Shown here: one piece after another, positions 11,576-22,410 of the stretch
How positions within the stretch are numbered: the stretch's first letter is position 1
How the letters are laid out: each line of letters starts with the position of its first letter
Assembly: GCA_035048815.1 (NCBI GenBank)
Contig: JAUCBN010000028.1
Span: 6,379,001-6,443,000, forward strand
Source of the DNA: Abelmoschus esculentus
Taxonomy: Eukaryota; Streptophyta; Magnoliopsida; Malvales; Malvaceae
DNA length: 64,000 nt
Direction of reading: 5' to 3'
Translations under genes and position numbers: made by a program
Notes under the pieces: model-generated
What the model was told of the DNA's origin: nothing
What the model saw: the letters and a program-made list of their open reading frames with translations, nothing else
The model's database searches: none

Positions 11576-12848
11576 AATCTCTTGAACCCTTCCATCACCT
11601 CCTCACAGTGCAGGAAAACCTCAGGCTCTCCTTCCTCTTCAATTCCCTCCACTAAAATCTGAAACAACTGGGTTCGGGGACATTTGTGTCCTGGTGTGTA
11701 CTTTGCGGCACACCAAAAACACAAACCCTTTCTCCTTCTCTCTTCAATCTCTGCAGCTGACAATTGTTTACCATTACCCTTATTCCCTCCTAAAACAGAT
11801 GGCTTACTACCAGTAGAACTACTGCCAGGACTAGGTACCACAGAAGTTCGAGGTGGCAAACTGAAATTAGAGGCATTACTAACAGATGCCACACTTCTAG
11901 TCGGCACAGTAAGGGGTCTCGAGGGTATGCTCAATACTGGAAGAGGAGCCGATCTCGTGACACTAGGGCCTGGTCGTTTAGAACTTGGGAAAAAAATCAT
12001 CGCCAGTTTCTTAGCCATATGATAAGCTTCAATCAAGGACTTAGGTTCTAGTAATTTCAAATATTGACTTATCTCTAAGCGTAAGTGATTTTTGAACACA
12101 CTTAAGGCATAGGTATCGGGTAGTTGTACCTGGTTAACCAAGCCAATAAAGTCCTCATAATACTGCTCGACTGATTCTGTTTGCTTCAAGGCCAACAACT
12201 CCGAGAAGGGATCCTCGAACCCGTCTGGTGCGAACCTTTCTCTTAGTTTCTCCAAGTACTGTCCCCAACTCCAACTATGTAAGTCACTGTGATGCTTCAG
12301 TAGGAATTGGTGCCACTGAAGCGTCTTCCCCTCTAGATGGAGCATAACTAATCTGATTTTAGCTTTTTCTCGATTGGCTTCAGCCTCAAAAAATTGCTCG
12401 AGCTTTGATAACCATCCTCTGAAGTCCGTCCCTTCAAATTTCGGACACATTAACTTATACGCCATGTTCAAACTCTGGTTCCATGGCCAACCTCCACTGC
12501 CCTGGGTGAATCCTCGGACACAAGAACCGGTTCATCATCTGTTCGACGAAATTTCGCTGAAGCTGAAGGAGTTTGCCCTGCCACATTACTCCCCGGAGCT
12601 GGTCCCATCAGACTTGGTTCTCTCGGGATCGTCTTGCCCAACGCCACCTCCAACAACCGATGCAGGTCCGACAACAAAGTGACTCGTAACTCAGAAATTT
12701 TCTCATCCATATCCACTCTAATCTGATCAGTTTCCCTTTTCCAGTCAAGAACTGCCTCAGCTTGCGTTGCCGCCTCCACCGTAGCTTGGGTTGCCTTATT
12801 CGCTGCCGCCAATGCCGCCGCACTTTGGGTTTGCACGCTGTCCACCAT
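11572..12848 (-). pseudogene. chromovirus gag
   Basis: The likely start is the ATG at 12848 (MVDSVQTQSA). An Ala-rich, probably coiled N-terminal region follows. A frameshift near 12470-12500 separates it from the Retrotrans_gag domain (CPKFEGTDFRGWLSKLEQFF, LQWHQFLL, FEDPFSELLALKQ). Near the end is one zinc knuckle, CFWCAAKYTPGHKC. The gag stop TGA overlaps the pol ATG as ATGA. I cannot tell whether that frame change is normal for this family or a lesion. Confidence 0.85.
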
Positions 12849-12878
12849 CGCCGATGTTGCCTAGTAGCTTTGATACCT

Positions 12879-13176
12879 TGTAAGACCTTCGATCGAAACA
12901 ACAAATAAACTTAAAGAGAAGGAGGGAGACACAGATTTTTAGAAGAAGGAAGACGCAGAAGAAAAACTCAAAACTTTCGTTAGAGATTCGATAAAACCAA
13001 CTGTAGGGTTTTCCAGAACTTAAGGGCTCTTTCCCCTAGCCAAACGACAACGTTTAATGAATTATCCCTTCCCCTTGATACGCACTGTATCATTAATTCA
13101 CTAAACCGTTTTAATTCAAATAAACCAACAATAAAAAGAAAAACATAAACCAACAGAAAACCAATTAAATAAACTC
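12879..13176 (-). repeat. chromovirus 5' LTR (outer 30 bp missing)
   Basis: Aligns with 7841-8138, but stops at AAATAAACTC and lacks the outer 30 bp that end in CTCGTGACA in the other LTR. The adjoining L1 ORF1 also lacks sequence, and no 5-bp target duplication flanks the element. One deletion across the junction explains all three. Confidence 0.85.
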
Positions 13177-13697
13177 TGTTTATGTTCCTTGGATGCCAGC
13201 TTGTTGTGATAAATGTAAGACTTTTGGCCATTTAACAAAATTTTGTCCTGTGATGCAGAAGGAACGGGTGGAGCGGAGAGTTAAGGAGAGTGGGGGACAG
13301 GAGGAGATGGTTCCTGGTGTTGTGGCTGGTTTTGTGAGGCCTTCTGTTCAGGTGGATAAGGAGGCTAAAAGGCAGGAGGTTGTAGCTTCCGTTGTTGTGA
13401 CTGAGGTTGTCCCGAATTCTATTATGGATACTTGCTGTGCTGATATTACTGATGAGGTGATTTTGCCTGAGTCAGTGGAAGATTTGGCTGAATTTCCCCC
13501 ATTTCTTTCCAATGTTAAGAAAAGGGAGAGGGGCGTGGGAGTTTGGGTCCTATTGGTCCTAAGAGGGATGTATTGATTAAGACTCGAAAACCACGAGCAG
13601 CTTCGCAGGGGTTGCAAATCTTTTACAGGAATTGAAGTCTAAAAAGAAAGTTGTTTTGGAGAAGGTTGTGGGTTCTGTTGGTCCTTTCTCTTTATGA
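13177..13697 (+). pseudogene. L1 ORF1, C-terminal part with zinc knuckle
   Basis: ORF1 resumes with VYVPWMPACCDKCKTFGHLT, a CCHC zinc knuckle of the type that closes plant L1 ORF1 proteins. A low-complexity tail with frame changes follows after about 13540. The terminal TGA (13695-13697) overlaps the ORF2 start as ATGA, the usual arrangement for translation of the second L1 frame. Confidence 0.75.
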
Positions 13698-16600
13698 CTG
13701 TAATTTTCTGGAATGTACAAGGATTTAACAATCCTCAAAAGCGGGCAAGGGTTCTTTAACGTGTTGATAGTCTTGGTGTTGATGTGGTTTATCTTTTGGA
13801 AATGAGGGTACGTGAGGTAAATGTTGTTCCTGTGTTGAGTAAGCTTTTTGTTAAATGGGGGTTTTGTGCTAATTATAGTACTTGTACTAATGGGAGGATT
13901 TGGGTGCTTTGGAGGAAAGAATTTGCATTTTCTCCTCTTCAAGTGACTGATCAGAGCATTACTATCTCAGGTGTTTTGAGGGGTAAGGCTTTGTTTCTTA
14001 CTACGATATATGGGAGTAATGATGCTATGTAAAGGAAAGTACTCTAGGGTCACATGAAGCAATTAGTGGGTTTAATTTCTGGTCCTTGGATGCTTGGAGG
14101 TGATTTTAATGTTACTCTGACAGAAAATGAGAGTTCGAGTATGGAGTTTCTAGGACCTGTTGTTACTACAAATATGATGGATTTACAAGACTGCTTGGGT
14201 GGTTGTGGTCTGGAGGATCATCCTTTTAATTGTCCTCTATTTACTTGGTCTAATAAGCAAGAAGGTAGCTTCCTTGCCAAGAAACTTGATCGTATATTGG
14301 TTAACTTGATTTGGAATTTGGAGTTTCCTTCTTCAGCTGCTGAGTTCCAAGCTCCTAGTGTATCTGATCATTTTCTTGTTGTTGCTTGGGAATTTATGGA
14401 GGTCCATGTGGATAGGCCTAAACCGTTTCGATTTTTCAATTTCTGGCTCAACATCCTAACTTCCAGAGGATTGTTGTGGAATCATGGAATGCCCCAATCA
14501 GTGGTGGTGGTAACCCTTTAGCTATTCTTTTTCATAAACTTAAGAGGCTTAAGGTTTGCTTGAGGGATTTAAATAGGCAACATTACTCTAATATTTCGCT
14601 CAAGTTAGGGCTAAAAAAGCAGAACTTGAAGTGCAGCAACTGATGAATCTAAAGGGTGATCAGTGTGATATATGTCTTAAAAAGAAGTTGCATGGGGAGT
14701 TGCTTGATCTTGAAAGAGCTGAGTTGAGTTTTTATCAGCAAAAGGCTCGGATTGATTGGCTGCAGAATGGTGATTAAGGCACTACGTTTTTTCATAATGT
14801 TGTAGCTTTTAAGAGGAAGCGTAACACTATTCGACTTTTGTTTGATGAAAATAGGAATCGACTGGAGCGATTTGAGGACATTTCTAAGGAACTGATTAGG
14901 TTTTATTCTTAGCAAATTGGCTCTGTGGATTCTAAAGTAAAGGTTTTTGATGTGCAGACTCTCAAGGAGCTTTTGAATTTTGTTACTACTAATGTTGAGG
15001 ATCTGACTAGGGAGGTCATTGTTGATGAAATAAAAGATGCAATATTTAGCCAAGGAAAGGATAAGGCACTTGGGCCTGATGGTTACACAGCTAGATTCTT
15101 TCAGATAGCTTGGTCTACTGTGGGAGAGGATTTCATAGCTGTAGTAAGATATTTTTCCAACATTCTGACATGCTTCCAGCTTTCAATATTACTTCTATTG
15201 CTTTGGTTCCTAAGATGATTAATGCTTCAATGGCAAAAGATTTTTGGCCTATTTTATGTTGTTCGGTGGTTTACAAGTCCATCACTAAGATCTTGGTGGC
15301 TCGGTTGTCTACTGTGTTTCCAAACTTGATTGCCAAGAATCAGACAGCTTTTATTCAGGGTAGGAGCATTATGGATAATACTCTTTTAGCTCAAGAGTTA
15401 GTGAAGGGTTATGGCAAGAGGAATTTATCACCTAGATGTGCTTTGAAGATTGATCTTCAGGAAGCTTTTGACTCAGTAAGTTGTGGATTTATTTTGAATG
15501 TTTTGGAGGCTTTAGGGTTGCCTGATCAGTTTAGAGGATGGATTAGTGCTTGCTTTATTGGATCTAGGTTCTCTATTTCATTGAATGGTAGCTTGGTTGG
15601 CTATTTTAGAGGCTTGCGTGGGGTACGGCAAGGGGATTCCTTATCCCTTACTTGTTTGTACTTGTCATGATTGTCCTTTCTAAGCTTCTAGACGTTGCTG
15701 TTGTGAAGGGCATCTTTGCTTTCCACCCTAAAAGCAGAAGAATTAGTTTGACTCATCTGTGTTTTGTAGATGATCTTTTAATTTTCTGTAAGGGTAATAT
15801 GGAATCAGTGGTGGGTGTGAAATGTATTTTGGAGCAATTTTATGAGTTGTCAGGGTTGAGTCTCAATGCTTCTAAGCCCGAGATATATAGGCGATCACTG
15901 GATTTAAGCTTGGGACCTTGCCTGTGAGGTATTTAGGGCTTCCCTTGGTTACTAGAAAATTGAGCAGGAAGGATTGTGTGGTTCTCATTAATAGGGTCAA
16001 GGCTAGAATGAGATGTTGGGCAGGGAGGCACCTCAGTTATGCTGGTCGGCTTCAGCTTATTAGAGTTGTTTTATTTAGCATGACCAATTTTTGGTTCATG
16101 CAGGTGGTGCTACCTAAAGGGGTATTGAAGGGGATTGAGTCTCTATGTTGCAGATTTCTATGGAAGGGAGAAAACAAGGCCGCCATTATAGTTGGTTGAT
16201 GCGTTTGCTTTAGAAGTTCTTGTCTGGGAGTGACTCTTTATGGATTGCTTGGTTGAAAATGTATGTTATCAGGCAATATAATTTCTGAAAAATGGAAAGT
16301 AAACAACATTATAGTTGGTTGTTTAAGAAGTTGTTGAAGATGAGGGCAGTTGTTGCTCCCATTCTTGAAGCTGGGAGAGGTTGCCAACCTATAAAAGTTA
16401 TTTGGTTGGCTTTACGTGACAGGAAGGAGAGGGTTCCTTGCCACAAGATTGTATGGTTCTCTTTGCATGTGCCTAAGTATGCACTGATCACTTGGACGGC
16501 TATGCTGGATAGATTTCCAACGAGAGAAAGGCTGGGCAGGATAGGGATTCTTGAGGACTTGCAGTGTATTTCATGTGGTGCGCCTGTTGAAACAAGGGAC

Positions 16601-16960
16601 CACATCTTCTTTCAATGTCCTTTGGTAAGGGAGATTTGGGTTAGAGTCCTCGGCTGCAATGGCGACACAAGGGAGATTACGGGTTGGACTGGTGAGGGTT
16701 GGTGGCTTAGAATGGCTATACGAGGAAGATCGACCAGGGTGGTTACTCTCAGGCTAGCATGGCAGGCAACTGTGTATGTTATTTGGGAGGAGCGGAATAG
16801 ACGTTGTTTTCGGAATGTTCATAGGAGCAATGCTGAGTTGTTTGACTATATAAAATCTATTCTTTATATTCGTTTACACCATAAGAATGTTTCATTAGAT
16901 TCTGTACAGAACAGTATATTGGAAGCTTGGGGGGTTAAACTCCTAGATTGTATATGGTAG
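13694..16960 (+). pseudogene. L1 ORF2 (endonuclease, reverse transcriptase, zf-RVT)
   Basis: ORF2 cuts the target and copies the RNA. From the ATG at 13694: an exonuclease-endonuclease-phosphatase domain (MTVIFWNVQGFNNPQKRARV, WMLGGDFNVTL, LDRILVN, SVSDHFLVV), linker, reverse transcriptase (KDKALGPDGYTARFFQ, NQTAFIQGRSI, ALKIDLQEAFDSV, GLRGVRQGDSLS, catalytic FVDDLLIF at about 15766-15789, VRYLGLPLV, LSYAGRLQLI), then a zf-RVT region (ALITWTAMLDRFPTRERL, CISCGAPVETRDHIFFQCP) and a C-terminal tail to the stop at 16960. At least five stops or frame changes break it, near 13759, 14030, 14775, 14912 and 15660. There is also a deletion near 16200-16290. Confidence 0.9.
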
Positions 16961-17010
16961 TAGCTTTGGCTGCTTTTGATTAATGAAGATGAATGCTTAT
17001 CCAAAAAAAC
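16961..17010 (+). other. L1 3' UTR and A-tail
   Basis: A short trailer ending CCAAAAAAAC against the right target duplication AAATTAG (17011-17017). Confidence 0.75.
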
Positions 17011-17017
17011 AAATTAG

Positions 17018-19420
17018 TTCTCTGCTGAAAATTTAAAAAGGGTGAATACTATGAATTGAATGTGCTTTAATTCGATCAAACATATTAAGTAACGCCAATT
17101 GAGTTTATGGCATCGCTCAATGCAATTATATCTTTGGTTGATTTAAAGGTAACTATTCGAATCAGATAATTATTCAATAAATTTTATTAGATTAGTGTCT
17201 AGGAATAAGTCTTTAATTATATTGATGATAATAATAGTGCTATCTTAGGATTCTTCTCATAGGTACCAATATAGCTAGATTCAATACTTTTGATCTTAAA
17301 CAATGTTCCCATCAGTAGGTTGAGTTTACTTTGGTTAAGGCGTGTTTTCTTTCGATGCTATAAATAACATTATTTTTATGGTTTTACACCTTGTTTGATT
17401 TTAATTTGTATTATGACTTGTATGGTTGACATCATATACATATAATTTTAGAATGTACTTTAATTATGATTTATAAAATATTAGATTTTTAAAACATCGA
17501 CTTACGAAACTAAGATTTATGAAATTATGAATTATGATTTATGGATTTCTTATGTATGTTTTTGGAATATCATGTTTAGGAAAATATGTTTATAAAATTT
17601 GAATTTCTAATCATTATATTATTGTATGAGCATGGATTAGAATTTGTATGAAGGAAGTTTAGTGGTTTCACTCTTTGGGTTGAATTCCACTTTTGATTGA
17701 CGGTTGTAGTGAGAAGTTCGGAAAAGCTTTTCATCTCTCTTTAAGGTTGTAGTTGAGTGTATTGCATTATGCTTCTGATATGATATAATTTGTTTATTTT
17801 ATATTTTTAAAAAACTTTTAAGAAAATAATACAATGTTTTACTACTATGGTTTTTCTTGTACTTTAGAGACATACTAACTTCTTTAGTTTACTCCTCATA
17901 CTTTTCTTTATAATTTTTTGGACTTTAGATGATGTGGTTTGGAGAATATCAGGTTTTATCTAAATGCTTTATTCTTCAGTATGAAACTATTTTAGATATT
18001 CAAGTTATTATTTATTATTTTCAAATATTTTATTCAGATTATTTAAGTATCTTGTATTATGATTTATTCTAAATAATTTTTATATAATATTCAAATATTT
18101 ATTATAATATCTATATATTTTAATTATTATAATATATTTATTAAATTATCGTTATATATATACATATAATTTGCTTGATTCAAAGGTAACTTTCAGGATT
18201 TAATCTAAGAAATTAGATTGAGTTTAAGGGGTTATAATGATACTTTTGTTTTTTGTTTTTAAGTTAATGATTGAATTTCTTTAAATTAAAATTTAGTTTT
18301 GAGGAATACATATTTAAGGAATTTAAACAACAATCAAAGATTCATATTCTTTGAATTTTGATAGCTCCATTTAAACAACCTTATTTTGGGTTATTTCGAA
18401 ATGATAAAAAAATTCAATTCTTAGTGTTATAAATATTAAGTTTGAATATTGATTATTGATATTATTTATTTTAAAATAAATTAATTAAAACATTAAGTTA
18501 CAAAAGTGATCTTTATTGTGAAAATCGTTTTATTTTAAAATATAGAATGTTTTGTGTCAATAATTTAGTTTATGTTAATATTAATCGATTCCAAAGAAGG
18601 TTAATAATTAGTAATATTACATGTTCAACTGTGGTAATAAACATGTGATAATTATTCAGTTTTATATGTGAGCAATAAATCAACTCAAAGAAAGATTTTT
18701 ATTTGACATGTTCTTATTATCAATGTTCGATTACTGTACCACGATATAGCATACAAATTAATGTTTTGTCAAAGACAAAATATTAATGGAGTGTCCGATA
18801 TCTTGTCAAGAGGTTAACTTTATTTAACTTTATTATTATTATTTTGTTTTTCTTTTAATTTAAGTTAAAGATAAAACTAAAAAATATTTTAAAGCAATTA
18901 AATTCATATTTTGTCTTTATATATCTAATATTTTAATAGATTAATTAAAATATAATATCACCAAATTAACTACTTTTGTGTAGATTTGTAAATATTAAGA
19001 TAATTATGAGTTTTTATAATTCATTCGTTTATTAATTGACTCAAAGAAAAACTAATATTTGGCTGAATTACAATGACAACTGTGGTGATAAATGTTCGAC
19101 AATTATTAGATATTTTATGCAAATAATACGTTAGTTCAAAAATTAATTTATTGTTTAACACAGATTATTGTCAATATTTGGCTGCTACAATAAGAGTGTC
19201 ACTTACAATTAATATTATTGTTCAAAGACTTGATATTAATATATGCTTGGTATCTTGGGGGAACATAGACCTTGCACTAAGAGAATAATAACTTGCACCT
19301 CTCATGGCGGTAAACATCTACTAATAGAATTTTGAGAAGTGAGTTAGTTCAAATTATATGATACTAATGATCATAAAATATAATATTCTAAAAAAAATTA
19401 GGAGCATAAATATAATGAAA
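17018..19420 (+). other. copia internal leader with decayed LTR-like block, copy A
   Basis: No gene. Its counterpart in copy B is 37527-39780. Copy B lacks about 90 bp present here (about 17083-17175). The part up to about 18235 resembles the LTR end at 430-1042, so it may be an old solo LTR inside the copia. From 18600 to 19330 a block appears twice about 450 bp apart, each beginning with 'caactgtggt.ataaa', followed by related but diverged sequence. Confidence 0.5.
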
Positions 19421-19860
19421 ATGTTTATATTATGGTTTTCCTTGATAAAATTGAAAAATATTTCACTAAACTAAATTTAAAGTTAATATGGTATCACTTT
19501 TAACTTGGTTAATGCCTATGAAGTATAAAGATCAAGGAAATGTGGAGCATATTGTATTGCTTTAAAACTTAAGGCACGAAAGACCAAACTTTTTTAATAA
19601 TTGTTTGTTCTTTTGATTTTGGTACCATTTCTTATACAATTTAAATTAATTCAAAATTAGTTTCATTTTTCAAAGAATATATAAACTTTAAATGAGTTTA
19701 ATTATCATTGTGTTAAAGAAAAATAAAAGTTGAAGCATTATAAGTGTAAAAGTGTTCATTCAGTTAGTGCTCATCTAATTAGTGTTTCTAAGAATAAGGA
19801 CAATAAAAATAAAAAAATATTAGAATAAAATTGCTAAGGATCTTACTAGAAAGAAATAAC
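19421..19860 (+). pseudogene. copia gag remnant, copy A
   Basis: This is heavily decayed. Across frames one can follow copia Gag (UBN2-type) wording, such as PMKYKDQGNVEH, and later a run ending in KEK. Many stops interrupt it. The counterpart in copy B is 39770-40230. Confidence 0.5.
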
Positions 19861-20206
19861 AATAACTTACAAAACATTGTTTCTTTTGTATAAATTAAGA
19901 TACATGTAAAAAATTTAAACTTCAAAAGTACCTAACTACTTAGGTTATTTTGAGTGATCCATGGGTTTTAAATTTTATGATCTCAGAATTAAGATTATTT
20001 TTAACAATAAAATTATAATTTTTTGGGACATTGAATTTAGAGGGAGAAATAAGGTTAGATAAATTGTTATTGAGAAGAAGTTAAATTATAATTTAATTCT
20101 TACTATCATTTTTTACAATAGTTATGTTTCCACACTTATCATTAATCAAGAAGCGAATCAAGTACATAAACAACACAATATTAAACAACTCTCATTCAAG
20201 ATAAGG

Positions 20207-21150
20207 TAATTCTTTCAAGATAATCATGGCGCTTGTTGCTTATTTTAATCTTGAGTTATGTAAGATAAATGTTAAGCTTGTATTTTTCAATAGCAACATT
20301 GAAGAAATATATTATATGGTACCATCATTGATTATATCTACTGATACAAATTTAATAATATATAAATTAAAGAAATTTACCTATGAACTTAAGTAAAATT
20401 CTCATTAATGAAATTATAAATTTTATATTGACTATCTCATTCAGTTTTGAGATAAATTTGGCTAACATTTGTATCTACTACAAGTTTAGTAGGAGTAAAC
20501 CAAGTGATACTTATATTACTAAAGAAGATAAATTTAGTCTTATAAAATACCCTAAAATTAACCATAAAATTTAGAAAATACAAAAAATTTAATAGGCATA
20601 AACTATTGATAATCTAATTTTTACTCAAAAATGTATGTATTCTGATATTGCGTATATTATGAGAATGTTGGACAAATATTTAAGCAATCATATTATGGGA
20701 CCATTGGATTGCAGCTAATAAGCTTACAAAATATTTTAGAGGACAAAAAAATTATATTATCACATATCAAATTTCTGATAAGTTTTAAATATCATCAAGT
20801 TTAAAAACTTTGATTTTATTAGATTATTGATGACAAAAATTCTATCACATGAGTTACTAATTGTATATTAAATAAAAAGATTATTTCAGTTTATTTTTGT
20901 GACAATAAATATGCATTCATTTATTCTATAAATAATATAAACATTTTAAAATTAAAGCACATAATTATTTTAGTTCTTAGTTGTTAAAGAAAATTGAGAG
21001 TGGTTGTGTCTATAGAGCATGTTGATACAAACTACATAATTACGCGCTTATTGAAAAAATATCATCCTTTGTCTTTTATAAGCACAATATCATTTGGATG
21101 TAATGTTATTTAAGGTTGTTCAATTTTGGTGAGAGTTCATAATTTTGATA
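20207..21150 (+). pseudogene. copia reverse transcriptase and RNase H remnant, copy A
   Basis: The remnant starts in the copia reverse transcriptase: KIIMALVAYFNLEL, then YMVPSLII, then FEINLANICIYYKFSRSK (about 20450-20505). The YVDD active-site region and the stretch after it are lost. KPSDTYITKEDKFSL, SDIAYIMRMLDKYLSNH and RNase H scraps such as SIEHVDTN (about 21015-21040) follow. Stops and frame changes are frequent. Against copy B, about 400 bp of coding sequence just upstream is missing at 20207. Confidence 0.7.
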
Positions 21151-21617
21151 AATGCTCATTCGTTTTAGATATAATTTTAGTTACTTTATTTTGAAGTTAT
21201 TGGCTTATGCACAATCTAAATTTACTAAAATTTGATCTCACTAAAGTTTATAAGGACCAGTTGGAAATAGCCATATTCAGTTCATATTTATAAGTAATTT
21301 TTATTCTACGTATCCGTGATTGGTCTATGTTATTTTAGTATGTTGATATACGTGACCATTGATGGGTTTAATCATGATTGACATGACGAAGATTATTTTG
21401 ATCCTATATGAATATATTTAATAGATGAGATTATTATATAATATATATTATATGATAGCAAATTTTGAGCTCATAAGGTTATAAATTTGTCAAGAAACAT
21501 ATGTTGCCCAAGTAAGAGATTGCTAGATTAAAACCCAATAATAATGGGTACATATATATAGTGTATGATTCTATTATAAAAAATTATATGTAATTAAGTG
21601 ATCAATTGTGTTACACG

Positions 21618-21998
21618 TGTTACACGTATTAAATTATCATGAAATTAAAAATATAGATACCATAAGTTATATTTATAACTCAATGAGGGTCGGAGTTATA
21701 AATATTAATAAATTCAATTTATATAAATGGGTCATGACTTCCAAGAATTAGGTTACAATGTTTTTTATCCTTCCATGTCAAAGAGTTTTACATCAAGAAA
21801 AAGCAAATTTTCTTAGAAGATCAATATTAAAGATTTGAGATTTTAACATCAAGATTCAAGTTTTTTATTCTATCAATTTGTTCTGGTACACTTTCACATT
21901 TAGTTTATTATAATTGATTTAACATGATTAATCTAAAATTATTCATACATGTTAGGTTTTGGGTTTATATTCGTATTGAATATATTTTGGTTCCAACA
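21618..21998 (+). repeat. copia right LTR, copy A
   Basis: It runs from TGTTACACGTATTAAATT to TTGGTTCCAACA. It matches the left LTR through several shared blocks, for example AAATTATCAT, AAAGATTTGAG and ATTGAATATATTTTGGTTC. It contains about 45 bp more than the left LTR. Confidence 0.7.
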
Positions 21999-22410
21999 TA
22001 TTCTTATTGCACCCTTATTACTTATTACTTATATATATATATTCACATGACAATCTAATATAATCACCTAAACTTATATAGGTGTGTTATATCATCATTT
22101 AACGAGTGGAGTGAAAAGTAAAAACAATGATAATATTAACAACCAATTCTGGATAAAAAATACAATTCGTAATAAATACTTTGAGTACCTAAAATTATTA
22201 AAAGGTATACAAAAAGCTCTTTGTATATTTACATTTAAAATAAGTCGTACAATCTTTTATTTGGAGAGTTAATGGTTTATAAGTATAAAAACTGATTCGA
22301 GTACCTAAAATGTAATCTTGGTTATACTTCTAAATCATTAAGAACCTTCTAATGATATGATTATCGTATGTAATTTTATAATTTGATAGAACAAAAAACT
22401 AATACGGATT
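21999..22410. other. unassigned DNA between copia and Athila-like gag
   Basis: I see no gene and no repeat structure here beyond AT-rich runs. A 62-codon open frame (22084-22272) shows no recognisable features and is probably chance. Confidence 0.4.

Larger units (their letters stand above)
7841..13176 (-). mobile_element. Ty3/gypsy chromovirus (Reina-like) inserted in L1 ORF1
   Basis: The element has short LTRs (7841-8168 and a shortened 12879-13176) around gag and pol on the minus strand. Its 3' end encodes a chromodomain, which defines chromoviruses, and LTRs near 330 bp fit the Reina group. Just inside the right LTR the minus strand reads AGGTATCAAAGC, a slightly altered initiator-Met primer-binding site. 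Just inside the left LTR is a purine-rich AAGGAGGATCC. About eight differences over the shared 298 bp of LTR make it one of the younger insertions here. Pol has one frameshift and two stops. Confidence 0.9.
7266..17010 (+). mobile_element. L1-type LINE (non-LTR retrotransposon) with nested chromovirus
   Basis: This is a near full-length plant L1. In order it has a 5' leader (7266-7419), ORF1 split by a gypsy insertion, ORF2 with endonuclease, reverse transcriptase and zf-RVT regions, a short 3' UTR, and an A-rich tail CCAAAAAAAC. The boundaries are set by the empty site in copy B at 37520-37526. There AAATTAG occurs once, but here it flanks the element as GAATTAG (7259-7265) and AAATTAG (17011-17017). 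The insertion therefore postdates the duplication. Both ORFs are broken. Confidence 0.88.
6191..21998 (+). mobile_element. old Ty1/copia element, copy A, with nested insertions
   Basis: Two diverged LTRs in direct orientation (6191-6526 and 21618-21998) flank the decayed remains of a copia gag-pol in the right order on the plus strand: gag near 19.4-19.9 kb, reverse transcriptase from 20.2 kb, RNase H to 21.1 kb. An L1 element (7266-17010) sits in the leader and accounts for most of the length. By eye the LTRs are only about 75-80% alike, so the element is old. It predates the segmental duplication because copy B holds the same element. No target duplication can be recognised. Confidence 0.75.

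Noticed and set aside
11684..12022. 112-codon plus-strand frame opposite chromovirus gag
   Set aside because: It is antisense to a convincing gag domain and has no features of its own.
13577..13942. 121-codon minus-strand frame opposite L1 ORF1/ORF2
   Set aside because: It is antisense to the L1 endonuclease start and is low complexity (Lys, Asn and Thr).
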